Of a stretch of 64,000 bases of DNA, positions 22,125-32,836 are shown piece after piece (the stretch's first letter is position 1; every line of letters starts with the position of its first letter). The DNA is from Siphonodentalium dalli (lineage: Eukaryota; Mollusca; Scaphopoda; Gadilida; Siphonodentaliidae). Position numbers and translations under genes: made by a program. The notes under the pieces were generated by a model. That model was not told the DNA's origin. It did no database searches and worked only from the letters and a program-made list of their open reading frames with translations. The stretch covers positions 153,105,151-153,169,150 of the forward strand of contig CP136068.1 in the NCBI GenBank assembly GCA_032622095.1, read 5' to 3'.

Positions 22125-22227
22125 GTAATAGCTTAAAACTGTACATTATTTCAGCGAATGGAACGATCTCGACCTACGGTCTCGATCGATCCATTCCCTG
22201 AAATAATGTACAGTTTTCAGCCATTAT
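22125..22227. repeat. Hairpin B, ~39-49-nt arms
   Basis: AAAACTGTACATTATTTCAG (22135-22154) and its continuation to 22173 pair with 22179-22217, with a 5-base loop (CTACG) and about five mismatches near the loop. Weaker pairing extends outward to 22125 and 22227. Confidence 0.93.
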
Positions 22228-22567
22228 CCTATACATATTGATTTTATTTCAAATATTGTATTATGATGAATTGGGACACTTTATCGGTCTATTTTTAGTA
22301 CATACCATTCGGATGATACCACATATCGATAGAGAGCATTACGCTGTTCCTATAGCTACGTACCGAACGCCAAATGTCCCAGATGGATTGATTGTACAGG
22401 ACGCAGGACGTTGGTTGGTCGAAATTACGTTACATGACGTCGCGCGCTGACCCCAACTTGCATCCATTTTTGTGTAGATGCAACTTGCACCGAGGCACGA
22501 TAATAACGTTGGAAATGGGAGCTTAAAACTCTTTTAATCTGCCAGTTGACTCGATTAAGTGTAAATA
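22228..22567. other. Intergenic between hairpins
   Basis: No gene. CAACTTGCATCCATTTTTGT at 22455 shares the TTGCATCCAT element with the arms of the next hairpin. Confidence 0.45.
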
Positions 22568-22725
22568 TAAGTAATGGATGTTGATTTTGTTGCGTTCCAT
22601 AGAGTATGGATGCAAGTTGGTCTGACATTTTTAAGTATGGAATGCTTTCGCGTTCCACACAAAATGTCAGACCATCTTGCATCCATACTCTATGGAACGC
22701 AAGCAAATCAACATCCATTGCTTAA
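22568..22725. repeat. Hairpin C, ~65-nt arms
   Basis: AATGGATGTTGATTTTGTTG and continuation (22573-22631) pair with about 22659-22719 at roughly 90% identity; pairing extends weakly to the stated edges. The 27-base centre can itself pair (TGGAA...TTCCA). Because of this symmetry almost the same peptide can be read from both strands, so neither frame is evidence of a gene. Confidence 0.95.
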
Positions 22726-23018
22726 GTGGACGATGTATATGTATGGCATTGATATTTATGCCGTAGCAGTAATTTAGAGATAGTTCATACATCATATCTC
22801 GAGAAAAATACACCTTTAACCGAAATCATACCAAATTTCATGGAAAATTTGACTGTTCGAGAAATTGATTACAGATATGGAGCTAGTTGTCTGGGACAAT
22901 CACCCATTATCATGTTCTGCTGGTAAACACACAAAATCCAGTAACTCGAATTAATGCGTCTTTCTAAACATACCATGCAACTGTTGAGCAAATCGCTTTT
23001 CGGGCCTTTTCTCATGAC
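22726..23018. other. Intergenic, nothing recognised
   Basis: AT-rich spacer between hairpin C and the TIR element. No features were seen. Confidence 0.45.
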
Positions 23019-23434
23019 AACCCGCACATTATCTGCTTATAATAGAACTTTTAGGTAGATAATCTGCTTAAATCGACTTCAATTTGAGTCTATAATGTGC
23101 TGAAAATGAGAGCGTTTTATTCACATTATCGACTCACAATGAGTCCATTCTAAGATTATGTGCGGAAAATGACACAATTAAGCCAACTCATGACTGTTCA
23201 TGTGTACGTTCTTTAACATGTGTTTTCACTGTGGCCTGCGCCATAAAACGAAATAACGGATATGAGTCCGTTATCTGCTTATTTCAGAGTCAGGTATTCA
23301 CAATATGTACCTATTTCATATTATGGGTCGATTTTATGCGTATTTGCGCGAGGATATGTTGGGCATTTAATTATGAAATAAGCAGTTTTATCTACCTAAA
23401 ATAAGTTCTATTATAAGCAGATAATGTGCGGGTT
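23019..23434. mobile_element. MITE-like element with ~50-bp terminal inverted repeats
   Basis: The left end AACCCGCACATTATCTGCTT continues through ATAATAGAACTTTTAGGTAG to about 23070. The right end 23383-23434 is its reverse complement with one 3-base insertion and few changes. The ~310-base interior has no open frame but repeats TTATCTGCTTA near 23270, suggesting extra binding sites. A clear target-site duplication is not visible. It is a non-autonomous DNA element; the superfamily is not identified. Confidence 0.85.
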
Positions 23435-25386
23435 TCCGAGAGAACAGGCTGGAAGGAAATTTATTGTCAATTTTGTAAAGTGATTTAACTCATTGGTCGT
23501 ATACATATTGTCATGAATCCCCAGATTTGTACTGATCGGACAGTGGATGCCTGACATTGGCTGTATTGCCATGTTAGAAAGAGTCATTTTTCGAGAATTA
23601 TAACATAAAACAAAAGTATTGGAGGAATTGGTATGCATGAAATTTGTCATGTTAAGCATTTTTAGCTATTGTGCTTAACATTACATATCTCATACATACT
23701 CATTTTCACAGGTGAGTTTGCTTTGAGAGAAATTTGCTATTAATACATGTAGTTTTCTTTGATGAATCCACCTTCAACCAAATGCCATTAAAAAAGCTCA
23801 AGAAGTTACGAAATGCTCGATGCATTGGAAGATTAAGCTTATATCATGGTTCAGTTGTGTGCGTTTTCTGCTCCAAGTTGAGCGCATGGTGATGAATCTG
23901 GACAACCTTGTCAATCTTCCATTGATATAAATAATTTAGGAAGCTAAATCTACATTCGCATTAAAATTTGCTGTATTTGAGTAGGAAAATATTGACAGTT
24001 GCATGTGACACTCCACAGGAATTAGGGAGCTAATTGTGTTCCAGAGTTGGGAGCGAGTACACCGTGGAATGCTAAAGGTGAAGGTAACAGAAGAAATACC
24101 TTCAACTGATACATGTGACACGTTATTAAAGGATGACATCGTGTTTATTTGATTTGTACATCATAACTAAATAATTTAAACTGGTGAATTAATGGGGGAA
24201 TGGATTTTTGTGAGTGGGAAATTGATTTAACTAGCTGTTAATTCGGTCGAAACATTAACACTGTCGCCTATGGGAAACAATTTAATTCAGTGATTCCTAT
24301 AAGAAAATTTTAATTTTACGAAATTTCACGTTTCGCCATGACAAGTTGTTAATTTATTATTTTCTTATTTTCAAATGATAATTGCGACAAGTTGAACAGA
24401 TTTAAAGAAGAGACTCCTGGATCCGTATGTAGATAGTAAAGACAGTGATAAATCTAAAGCCCACCCCCCCAATTTCGAGGTGTGCTAGCCCCCCCCCCAT
24501 TGGGGAAAGCTGACAATGTTTGACCTGACAGCTTCCGGCACCCAGTAGCCCCTATCGGATTTCATAGCCCCACCCCAAGTTGGGCTGGGGTGATGGCATC
24601 AACACTAGAGTTACTGCCGTGCAAGACTGTCATGGCAGGTCTGTTAAACATACATTATGTCCTGCCATCTGCATGCCTGGGGCTTTGTCTGGTATTGTAT
24701 CATTATGTTTAGATATTTCAATTGACTTACAAAAGCGTATATTATTTGGACGCTATGATAATAAACTGTCGTTAGGAAAATGGTACTTCACTAGCAATAT
24801 GGCTTCCAAAAAATAATCAATTCCCCACTCATATCTCCTAGATCCGTCTCTACTGATTGGAACTGATGGAAAATTATGATTTGTTTTTCTACTATTTGTA
24901 TAATCTGATCATTTGCGTGGACATCCCTAAAAAAATTTATCTTACAGAAGGTGGTATGAAAGTTTTTAGCAACAAATCAGTTTTATTACGTTTATATTAT
25001 ATTTATTTATATCTTTATATGAAATGAACACAACTTTAAATTATTTTTTTACTTACCCCTTTGCTTCTGAACTACTACAACAGTAGTTCAATGAGAAATA
25101 TAAACTATACTATAATATATATGATGGTATATAGAACAATCCTATATTTTCTTCTAACATGAATATTCTGGTGATTGATAAAATTAAATATTTATATAGC
25201 CCGCCTGTGTTACACTAAATCTTGCTCGGTGATTGGTCCGTTTCAAACCCCAATAACCCAGACCGTATTACGAACACGGCGTCACAAATTGCTGACCTAA
25301 TCTGACACCCCCTGAGTACATATCGAGAACATGTTCGCGGGTCTCCTCGAATTATGGGAGTAAGTATCTAGAACCGCGATGGTATA
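23435..25386. other. Intergenic, no recognised gene
   Basis: Mostly AT-rich. Around 24460-24590 there are two poly-C runs (7 and 9-10 C) and a C-rich/G-rich dyad (GCCCCACCCCAA...TTGGGCTGGGG). A 78-codon frame at 24580-24816 shows no family similarity. Confidence 0.45.
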
Positions 25387-26022
25387 ATGTGCTGCGTTAG
25401 ATGCAAACACATTTTTCACGAAAACTCTATACTCTAAGGAGCTACTGCTGCAGATTGCAAATTCTGCAAGAAGAAAGTCCTGAGATTCAAATGGTTGTGT
25501 GCATTATGCAGAGACAATAATCAACAGCACAATGTCGGTTAATGAGAAACTCGATGAAGTAGTAACAATAGTACAACTAAAGGAATCAGATAAACAGACA
25601 TGGGAATCTGCGAACTAAAGATTTGAAGAGAGCAATACAGAGGTCGAGAGAAACTATGGGAACATCGCAATGTTTGCGTTGAAAAGATACAAAATGCTGA
25701 AAGAAAATTGGGGAAAAACATTGTAGTGATAGAAAGAAAAAGAAAAGGAAAGATGGACAATGACGCGACAGCCAGTGAGACATTTATAGAGGAAACGATT
25801 AGTATGCACATTAGAAATGGACGGCATAAAAAACAGAAGAAGTTGATGACATTCACAATTCGGTTGACCAAGCCCAGATATGACCAGGCAATCACCATTC
25901 TCCATCAGGAGCGGGGTGTCTATAACAACCGCTCAACAGTTATGTTACCAACAGTTCATGATTCAATGGTGTGTGGCTCTCGGGTAAAATATGCATTAAT
26001 ACATACTTACCATATTTGTTAG
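25387..26022 (+). pseudogene. LINE ORF1 remnant (PHD-like finger, coiled coil, RRM-like)
   Basis: Across three frames there is a zinc-finger pattern CCVRCKHIFHENS, then CKFC and KWLCALC, matching the C2..H..C2..W-C2 layout of PHD-like fingers in CR1/Jockey-type LINE ORF1 proteins. It is followed by an acidic helix (MSVNEKLDEVVTIVQLKE) and a charged region with NIVVIERKRKGK and FIEETISMHI, like the RNA-binding part of ORF1 (RRM). Stops at 25438, 25543 and later break it. No RT is attached; hairpin D begins 17 bases after the last frame. Confidence 0.6.
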
Positions 26023-26038
26023 AGTCGAACAGGTGACC

Positions 26039-26101
26039 TTCCGGTAAACTGTTTTCAACATGCATGGAGGCTCCATGCATGTTGAAAACAGTTTACCGGA
26101 A
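26039..26101. repeat. Hairpin D, perfect 31-nt arms, 1-nt centre
   Basis: TTCCGGTAAACTGTTTTCAA continues to 26069 and is followed after a single G by its exact reverse complement at 26071-26101. No mismatch was seen. Confidence 0.97.
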
Positions 26102-26550
26102 ATTTGACGTTCACTTCCGTTAAAGTGGTGTGAAACACTCCGATGAGGAGTTCCACTAATGCGTCCGGAATAATGTAGTAAATATTTACATGTGTGTGTA
26201 GTTCAATCATTGTGTTCTCTGAAATGGTATAGTTGATGTGGTTGGAATTTTGGATAATCTAAGTTCATTGCTCGACTCTTCCAATCGTTTATTCAATTAA
26301 ATAAGTACATACTATATTTTTAACACACTGACTATGCCATCTATCAAACGAATAACGTAAAACCGGAATGATACCAGCGAAAACGAAAAGGAAAATGTAC
26401 CCTCAATATATAGTAGCAGTTATCCGATATTGTACGAACTTCACTGAATACTCTGAAACCCTGTTATGTGTAATTATTATAAACGATACATGCATGTGCA
26501 CTGAAGGAATCCGGAACATTATATCCCCTGTTCTCCGATTTATATGTGTC
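26102..26550. other. Intergenic between hairpins D and E
   Basis: AT-rich with no recognised gene. Long frames that enter hairpin E from either side reflect its symmetry. Confidence 0.45.
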
Positions 26551-26706
26551 ATGTACCCAATGTGTTTGTATCGATTCATATATCGCGACTCGGCTAGTTT
26601 TCGTGGCCATATAGCGACTCGGCGACCGTTGTCGCCAAGTCGCTATGTGGTCGCGAAAACTAGCCGAATCGCGATACATGAATCATTACAAACACATTGT
26701 GTACAT
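26551..26706. repeat. Hairpin E, 76-nt arms, 4-nt loop
   Basis: The left arm 26551-26626 starts ATGTACCCAATGTGTTTGTA and contains GCGACTCGGCTAGTTTTCG. The right arm 26631-26706 is its reverse complement with about eight or nine mismatches. The loop is CGTT. An inner 14-base near-repeat of GCGACTCGG occurs twice per arm. The opposite-strand frames of 134 and 71 codons that cross it mirror each other. Confidence 0.96.
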
Positions 26707-28559
26707 AACACGTTTACCTTCCATTGGTGTGAAAGAATCCACCATACAAATTACATTTTAGAAGTTTCGTAAATACAAAAATTATTGGATTTGTTTCCGA
26801 CGATTAGTTTTCTTGAGTAAATTATCCCAACCTCCAAAGGTATCGGTGTCACGCGATTAGCTCGCTTTGCTAAATTCTCCCAACCTGCAAGTTCACGCGA
26901 ATATGCCTAACGGAAATTGAATTAAGTGGACAAAATCTCTTGCACCTGCATGTTTTATATAATATATAATAAATACTCAACAAATACATATTAGTTACTT
27001 TGTGATGTGTTATACCATAATACCCATGAAGGCAGGCAATCAAATAATGTTAAAACGTAGGAACTATTAGTTTGTAGCACGCAAGAATATACATTGGAAT
27101 GTCGTTTTGATTTTTATGCGATTGATGTGACGTCAGTTCATTCATGATTTTGAACCAGTCAACGACGTCACGAGCTCCATGTATCGCAACCGCAGTAACG
27201 ACACAGATGTTTTATCGCCAATTCGTTATCGCCAATTTTATCAGGGAATTTCGTAGGAAATTGTTGATACAATTCCGTTCCAGTGTATAAAATTGAAGAC
27301 AGGCCCAAAAAGAGGAAATTATTCAGTAGCATGATATTTATATTAGTCGGTCTACAACTGGGATATCCAACCACTTTCGGTTTGATGCTGCTTCTAGATT
27401 ATTTATCGACGTGAAATTAGTGGTGCCGACTGATGTTTGAAAAAAGGGCCCAATGTTAGGGTTCAGCCCTTTTTCATGAAAGTTAAAACCACTAATTAGA
27501 ACTAAATTGACCTATATGCACCATTGCCACATACAATTATCATTTTGGATATTTTTATAGCATCATGGGAAGGGATTGACTTTCAAGAAGCTCTTGAACC
27601 TGAAAATCCAAAATAGCCGACATCAGTATTTGCATAAATTTAGAGAAGGTCAAGAATAATTAAAATTGTGCTACCTATATAACTATTTTCATCTTTAAAG
27701 TGTCAGCACCAATGGGCTTCGACTCCTAGTTGGTCATCGGGTATTTGAGTGGAATACGTTGGTCGTAAAATGAAAAACATAGTTTTTTAAAAAACCAAGA
27801 TGCTGACAAAATAATCAATTATATGGTACGTGATTAGTAACATTTACACCTAACTTGTCAGAAAAATTAGAAAAACTATTTGTTTTAAGTGTGATACAAT
27901 AATAGTCTCATAACATAAAAACTCCATGAAGTGGTTGTGCATCGATATCATTTGAATGAATACACGTAATTGCGAGTAGTTATTCCTTTGTTATCTATTT
28001 CGCTGCGTTTGGTATTAGATGTCTGCCGGAATGGCTATACGCTGGATGACATATATGACATGACCATTGTAAATAAGGTCAATGTGGTATTTTCTTTAAA
28101 CTGATGGGAGAACATTATTGTCTTTTATGGTATGCTAACCCAAATTCATATACAGTTTTTAATATGTATATAACCTGACGTAATTTGTTCACGAGAAACC
28201 AGAAAACAAATATATGATATATACACTGTTACAACATATAGACAAAACAATAATTGACTGTTTGCTAGTTTACTTGACGCGTGTTGCTCGACTTGAACGC
28301 CTCCTGGCGGGGTGGATTGCCGTTAGCAAGTTGATACGTCAATTGCACGTTATACATTCTCGCGGGATGGAATGTCATGTACTCAGAGACGACTAACATA
28401 AGAACAATATGTTTAATGTCGAATCCGTTCCATGACAACATAATTATTTTTATATGTTTGTTATATCTCAAATGTGGTAATAGTTCATGGAATAAATACC
28501 GTTTAAACTATGATACCACCGATATGGAAAACAGGAAACGTTACAAGCATTTAAAAAAA
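26707..28559. other. Intergenic with one nested inverted repeat
   Basis: No gene was recognised. A degenerate pair around 26825 and 26873 shares AAATT(A/C)TCCCAACCT. A nested inverted repeat occupies 27415-27497. Confidence 0.45.
27415..27497. repeat. Nested inverted repeat
   Basis: The outer arms are AATTAGTGGT (27415-27424) and its complement (27488-27497). The inner arms are TGAAAAAAGGGC (27438-27449) and GCCCTTTTTCA (27466-27476). Both pairs are co-axial. Confidence 0.7.
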
Positions 28560-28870
28560 ACAGGAATACATCTGACCCCGGATATTATCGCCCTATCGCT
28601 CTCACATGCACACGCTACAGAATACTTGAGTGATTCATCGAGGTCTTAAAAATAACAATTATCTTATCACCAGATGCAAACACTGATTTGGTAAAGGCCG
28701 TTCATGTAAAACTTAACTCATAGATTCCATGAACGAACTGAACACCGAGCTGGATGCGAAACAAACAATGGACATAAGCTTTCTCGATTTGTAAAAAAGC
28801 CCTTGACACTATTCTCCATAACTGCAACAGAACCAATAATATGGAATCAACATATCTCTCATTAATTGAA
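28560..28870 (+). pseudogene. CR1-like LINE reverse transcriptase, fingers/palm start
   Basis: Read across frames, this stretch contains the RT block beginning DPGYYRPIAL, then the GKGRSCKT/LIDSMNELNTELD stretch and ISFLDL (motif A, catalytic Asp). These match the canonical DPxNYRPI...F.KGRSc.T.L......LD...a.D motifs of CR1/Jockey RTs. The copy is full of stops. It ends abruptly at 28870, where R1 copy 4 begins. Confidence 0.8.
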
Positions 28871-28944
28871 CAAGAAAACCATAGTCAGAAATGGTAACGC
28901 CACCAAGATCATATTTTTGCCATAAATATAAATTATAATATAAT
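28871..28944 (-). repeat. Dispersed repeat family R1, copy 4 (short)
   Basis: CAAGAAAACCATAGTCAG and what follows is the reverse complement of the right end of R1 copy 1 (481-526), nearly identical for about 70 bases. The fixed R1 end abuts the LINE fragment exactly. Confidence 0.8.
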
Positions 28945-29061
28945 TATACTATAAACTAGCTTTCAAATTTTATGTGGGAAATTTGCATACTTCCATATTT
29001 CAAGTTTTCCTGTTTCTCGTGTTATACATTACATTCTTCAAACTGTCTTCTTTATTATACA

Positions 29062-29640
29062 AGCTGATGGGCCCGACTTCGTCCGGGCTGTTTCCCATCT
29101 GATTTCCGGAGAAAGGCGCGATTTGACCTTGAATTGATTATTTCGAAAGTCAAGGTCAGGTCAGGGTCATGATTTGACCCGTCCAAAACACCCCCACCCC
29201 GGAGAAAAGTACCCCTAGGTATCAAATTTCGTCGAAATCCGTCAGTTTTACCCAACTTGACCTTTAATTAACAATTTTGAAGGTCAATGTAAGGTCGGAG
29301 TCACGATTTGACCCGTCCAAAACACTCCCCCGACAAAAGTATCCATAGGTATCAAATTTCGTCGAAATCCATCCGTTTTACCCGATTTGACCTTTTATTG
29401 ACCACATTGAAGGTCAAGGTAACGCCGAGGTCAGGATTTGACCCATTCAAAAGACTCCCCGGACAAAAGTATCCCTAGGTATCAAATTTTGCCGAAATTC
29501 GTCCGTTTTACCCAAATTGACCTTGCATTGACATTTTTAAAGGTCAAGGTCAGGTCGGTGTAACGATTTGACCCGTCCAAAACACTTCCCGGACACAAAT
29601 ATCCCTAAGTATCAAATTACGTTGAAATCTATGGAAAGCC
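29062..29640 (-). mobile_element. Helitron-like non-autonomous element, minus copy
   Basis: Read on the minus strand the element ends GGGAAACAGCCCGGACGAAG-TCGGG...CAGCTTG|T, a CCCG/CGGG stem followed by a short spacer. Its interior is a ~120-base unit repeated four times, with TTTGACCCGTCCAAAACAC, CCCTAGGTATCAAATTTCGT and TTTTACCC on the plus strand. It is the same family as 32837-33421, in opposite orientation. The left end is not resolved. Confidence 0.65.
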
Positions 29641-30004
29641 GAAGAGGACATGTTAGTTGCCACTTGCTAGATATACAACGCACGACTTGTCGCAGCTTTT
29701 TTAAAGGTGTTTCAAACTAGGAGATAGAAGTATTTTGCGTTTCAAATGGTGATGAATTAGAGTATTTTATTCAAATTTTATGGCATAAATTGTTTTTAAA
29801 ACGGTATATAATATAACAAAAATGAATGACTCCAAAATTAAGTGGGCCTTTAAACAAAGTCACAATTGCAGTTAGGCTCATCTCATACTCGTCTATTCAG
29901 CGATATCCTGCTGCGAAGTTTGTTATAGCCTCCAGTATTCATTGAGCGTTATAGTCCCACTGTTATAATTCGCCTTTAGCAGGCGTACTCTTGCCGCAGA
30001 TTAT
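29641..30004. other. Intergenic, nothing recognised
   Basis: No gene or repeat was recognised. Confidence 0.4.
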
Positions 30005-30920
30005 TGAGACATTAGGTCACACGTAATGACATTAAATCGCAGGAAACATAGCAATTGTGTCGGCTGCTTGGCGTGAATATGTAATGAGAAATAAGGTCAT
30101 ACGTATTGACATTAAACTCAAGAAAACCCGCGAAAACAAAACAAAATCACCTTTAATGTTTTAAGTTATTTCCTTCATAAAAAGAATCTTCGTGGTAATG
30201 AACCCTTTCAATACTTTAGAAAATAGAATTAACCTTAAAATAACAAAAACCATTGGAATAGAGAACCTTCGGAATAACGAACCTTCGGATTGGTGAACCT
30301 TCGGAACAGCGAACATTCAGAGAAATTTTGGAATAGTGTACCTTCGGGATAGTGAACCTTCGGAATAGAGACATGCCCCCCCCCAATATTCATATTATAT
30401 GTCCAGATTTCAAAGGTATGGGCCCATAAAATTCGAAATTTGGCCCTTAAAATATTGAACCCCAAATTGGAGCCGCACAGAACAGCACTTAAGTCAACTG
30501 TACCTGTGTCATGTCCCAATGCAGAAGGGTCCATATATACCACAACATTCATATTATATGCCAAGAATTCAAAGGTATGGGCCCACGTAATCACATTAAA
30601 TCTCAAGAAAACCTGCGAAAACAAAACAAAATCGCATTTAATGTTCTAAGTTATTTCCTCCTGTATCTGTATCGGTATGCGCGCAGGATCAGTTCGGATG
30701 TGAGCACACACTCCATTAAAAGAATCTTCGTGATAATGAACCCTCTCAATACTTTAGAATATAGAATTAACCTAAAAATAACAAAAACCTTCGGAATGGA
30801 GAACATTCGGAATAGCGAACCTTCGGAATAGTAAACCTTCGAAATAGCAAGTATTCAGAATAGAGAACCTTCGGAATAGTGGATCTTCGGGATAGCGAAC
30901 CTTCATAATAGAAACATGTC
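30005..30920. repeat. ~485-bp tandem duplication with a 16-bp minisatellite
   Basis: CAAGAAAACCCGCGAAAACA at 30118 and CAAGAAAACCTGCGAAAACA at 30603 begin two copies. Each continues through AAAGAATCTTCGTG and AACCCT(T/C)TCAATACTTTAGA into an array of GAATAGCGAACCTTCG units (about eight per copy, 30254-30372 and 30786-30915). Between them TTCATATTATATG(T/C)C and TTCAAAGGTATGGGCCCA are also duplicated (30387, 30547). Copy two has a ~53-base insertion. Confidence 0.85.
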
Positions 30921-31169
30921 CCCACAATTACACTGGTGACGTAAACACATGTGCTAATCTTTGTTGAACTATCGTCACTCTATCGGAACGATTTTACTCA
31001 AGTACGAAATACCTAACCATAATACATTCACCCAGTGGATTATCGATCGTCCGCTCGAACATGAAAATCTGCGTACCAAGCAACACGACGATGTGGCGTA
31101 ATAACAAATTATTTTATGACAGAACACAACGAAAATGAACATGCTTCGGAGTGGAAATTCGTAATTAGT

Positions 31170-31960
31170 GGAGTTTCTTTCTGATGTTCATGAACGACCG
31201 TCCAAATGACATCATCTGCAACTGTGGAATCTTCGCTGACGACTTATAACTGATTGACAATCCTCTGAACAACAATCATCAAAACAACTTATATTCTGAT
31301 GTCACTTCAATGGCAGCTAAGATTCAACTCCACGAAAATACACGTAGCGCATTTATAGTACCTTAACAGCCATATGAAAGACTAATACAACATGACTTTT
31401 GTTATGAAAAATCAGAAAGTCCCTCTTGAAATTATGAGAAAGAACTAAACATAAACATTGATAACAAACTATCATTTGATCAAGTCTAGAATAATGATAC
31501 ATATAATCAAACTGTCAATCATGGAGCTATATACAAAGACATGTTTGTCAAAATAAATTCGACCACAGTTAGACCTACTCTCGAATACGGAAATACGATA
31601 TGGAGTCAACTCTACAAGAAACATTCTATTGCCACCGAAACAGTGCAAAGACGGGTGACAGAACTTGTTCCGGAACAAAGATGCTCTGTCCACAAAACAT
31701 GCATGGTTACTACATGATTAATGTCCGTGAACTATCGACATGTCAGTGGCGACAAGATAGAAACAGACAAAAACTATTTCACAATCTTTATAACATCAAG
31801 TGAGCTAATCAGTTCGTACCAGGGGACAGTCATAAAAATATCGAACAAAGTATAGTCGCACGGAATTATGAGGACACTTCCTCAAACAATAATGTGGTAC
31901 ATGCGTGGAGTTCGTTGAGGGACTGGAACACTTGATAATTGTAAAATGAGACTCGATCAA
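31170..31960 (+). pseudogene. CR1-like LINE reverse transcriptase, palm end to C-terminus
   Basis: LMFMNDRPNDIICNCGIFADDL contains the RT motif C (FADD, usual form INDLP...FADDTKL). Next come LNINIDNKLSFDQ (the cognate of LGI.ID..L.F..H) and VRPTLEYGNTIWSQLYKK, followed by VQRRVTELVP, YRHVSGDKIETDK and a frameshifted final W-N-S-L-R-D. This is the standard C-terminal succession of CR1-type RTs. Multiple stops make it dead. It is on the same strand as 28560-28870 and covers the part of RT missing there. Confidence 0.85.
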
Positions 31961-32027
31961 GTTTCTATAATATAACATGAGAATGATGTATATCTATGGG
32001 TGATATATTAAAATATTTTGTACTAAC

Positions 32028-32460
32028 GGACGACAACAAATCGTATGACTTATGTTTGCAATTGATGACGACGTTGGGATGAGAAATGGAACACCATATG
32101 CATTTTTAAATCAGATACCTGACTGCAATCCTGGGTCATGAGATTCAACCCCATTGTGAGTTATAATATTGGACCTGCGTGAATAGTTACCATATGTGTG
32201 GCTTCAATTGTCATTGTCGAACTGATATAATATGTATATATGCGTACATGATGTATTCAAATATTAAAGGACAACAAGTCGTATGACTTATAATATTCGC
32301 AAATGATTATGCTGATGATAATAGTTATGAGAAATGGAACACTTGATGAATTTTAAATTACTTACCTGACTGTAATCGTTGGTCCTGAAATTCAACCCCA
32401 TTGAGAGTTATAGTCTTGGATCTGCCTGAATAATCAACACATGTGTGTCATTCTTCAAAT
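32028..32460 (+). repeat. ~242-bp tandem duplication
   Basis: GACAACAAATCGTATGACTT near 32031 and GACAACAAGTCGTATGACTT near 32272 open two copies. They share GAGAAATGGAACAC, ACCTGACTG(C/T)AATC, ATTCAACCCCATTG and GGA(C/T)CTGC(G/C)TGAATA. No gene. Confidence 0.8.
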
Positions 32461-32836
32461 GAAAGTGGTTTCTATCTGCTCAACATCTGCAACAATCAAT
32501 AAAAATGTTTATATTACTAGTACAGATAGTTCATATTTTCTTATCCTATATCGGGCATTATACTCGTGACGACGGAATGTCCATCTAATGGCTAGTTCAG
32601 AATACTAGTTTTTACTACAGTACTAGTTTTTCGCACACCATTAGACTCATTGTAACAAATTACACAAGGCCCGATTTGATTTTACCCCGCATACACATCC
32701 GGTTAAAAAACTGAATATAACCTGTGTGCCAAGGAGGAAAAGTTAGTGTTAGTACAAGTATCCCATTGATCCATTAAAGGCCCACTTAATTTTCGAACCC
32801 CCAGATCACATTATCTATTATTTATTTTTTGGAAGA
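32461..32836. other. Intergenic, nothing recognised
   Basis: ACTAGTTTT occurs twice near 32606-32630. Nothing else was seen. Confidence 0.4.

Noticed and set aside
22425-22777. Two opposite-strand frames with almost the same protein
   Set aside because: Mirror reading of hairpin C, not genes.
28377-28649. 90-codon plus-strand frame as a gene
   Set aside because: Its end runs into the LINE RT block; the first part has no recognisable similarity.
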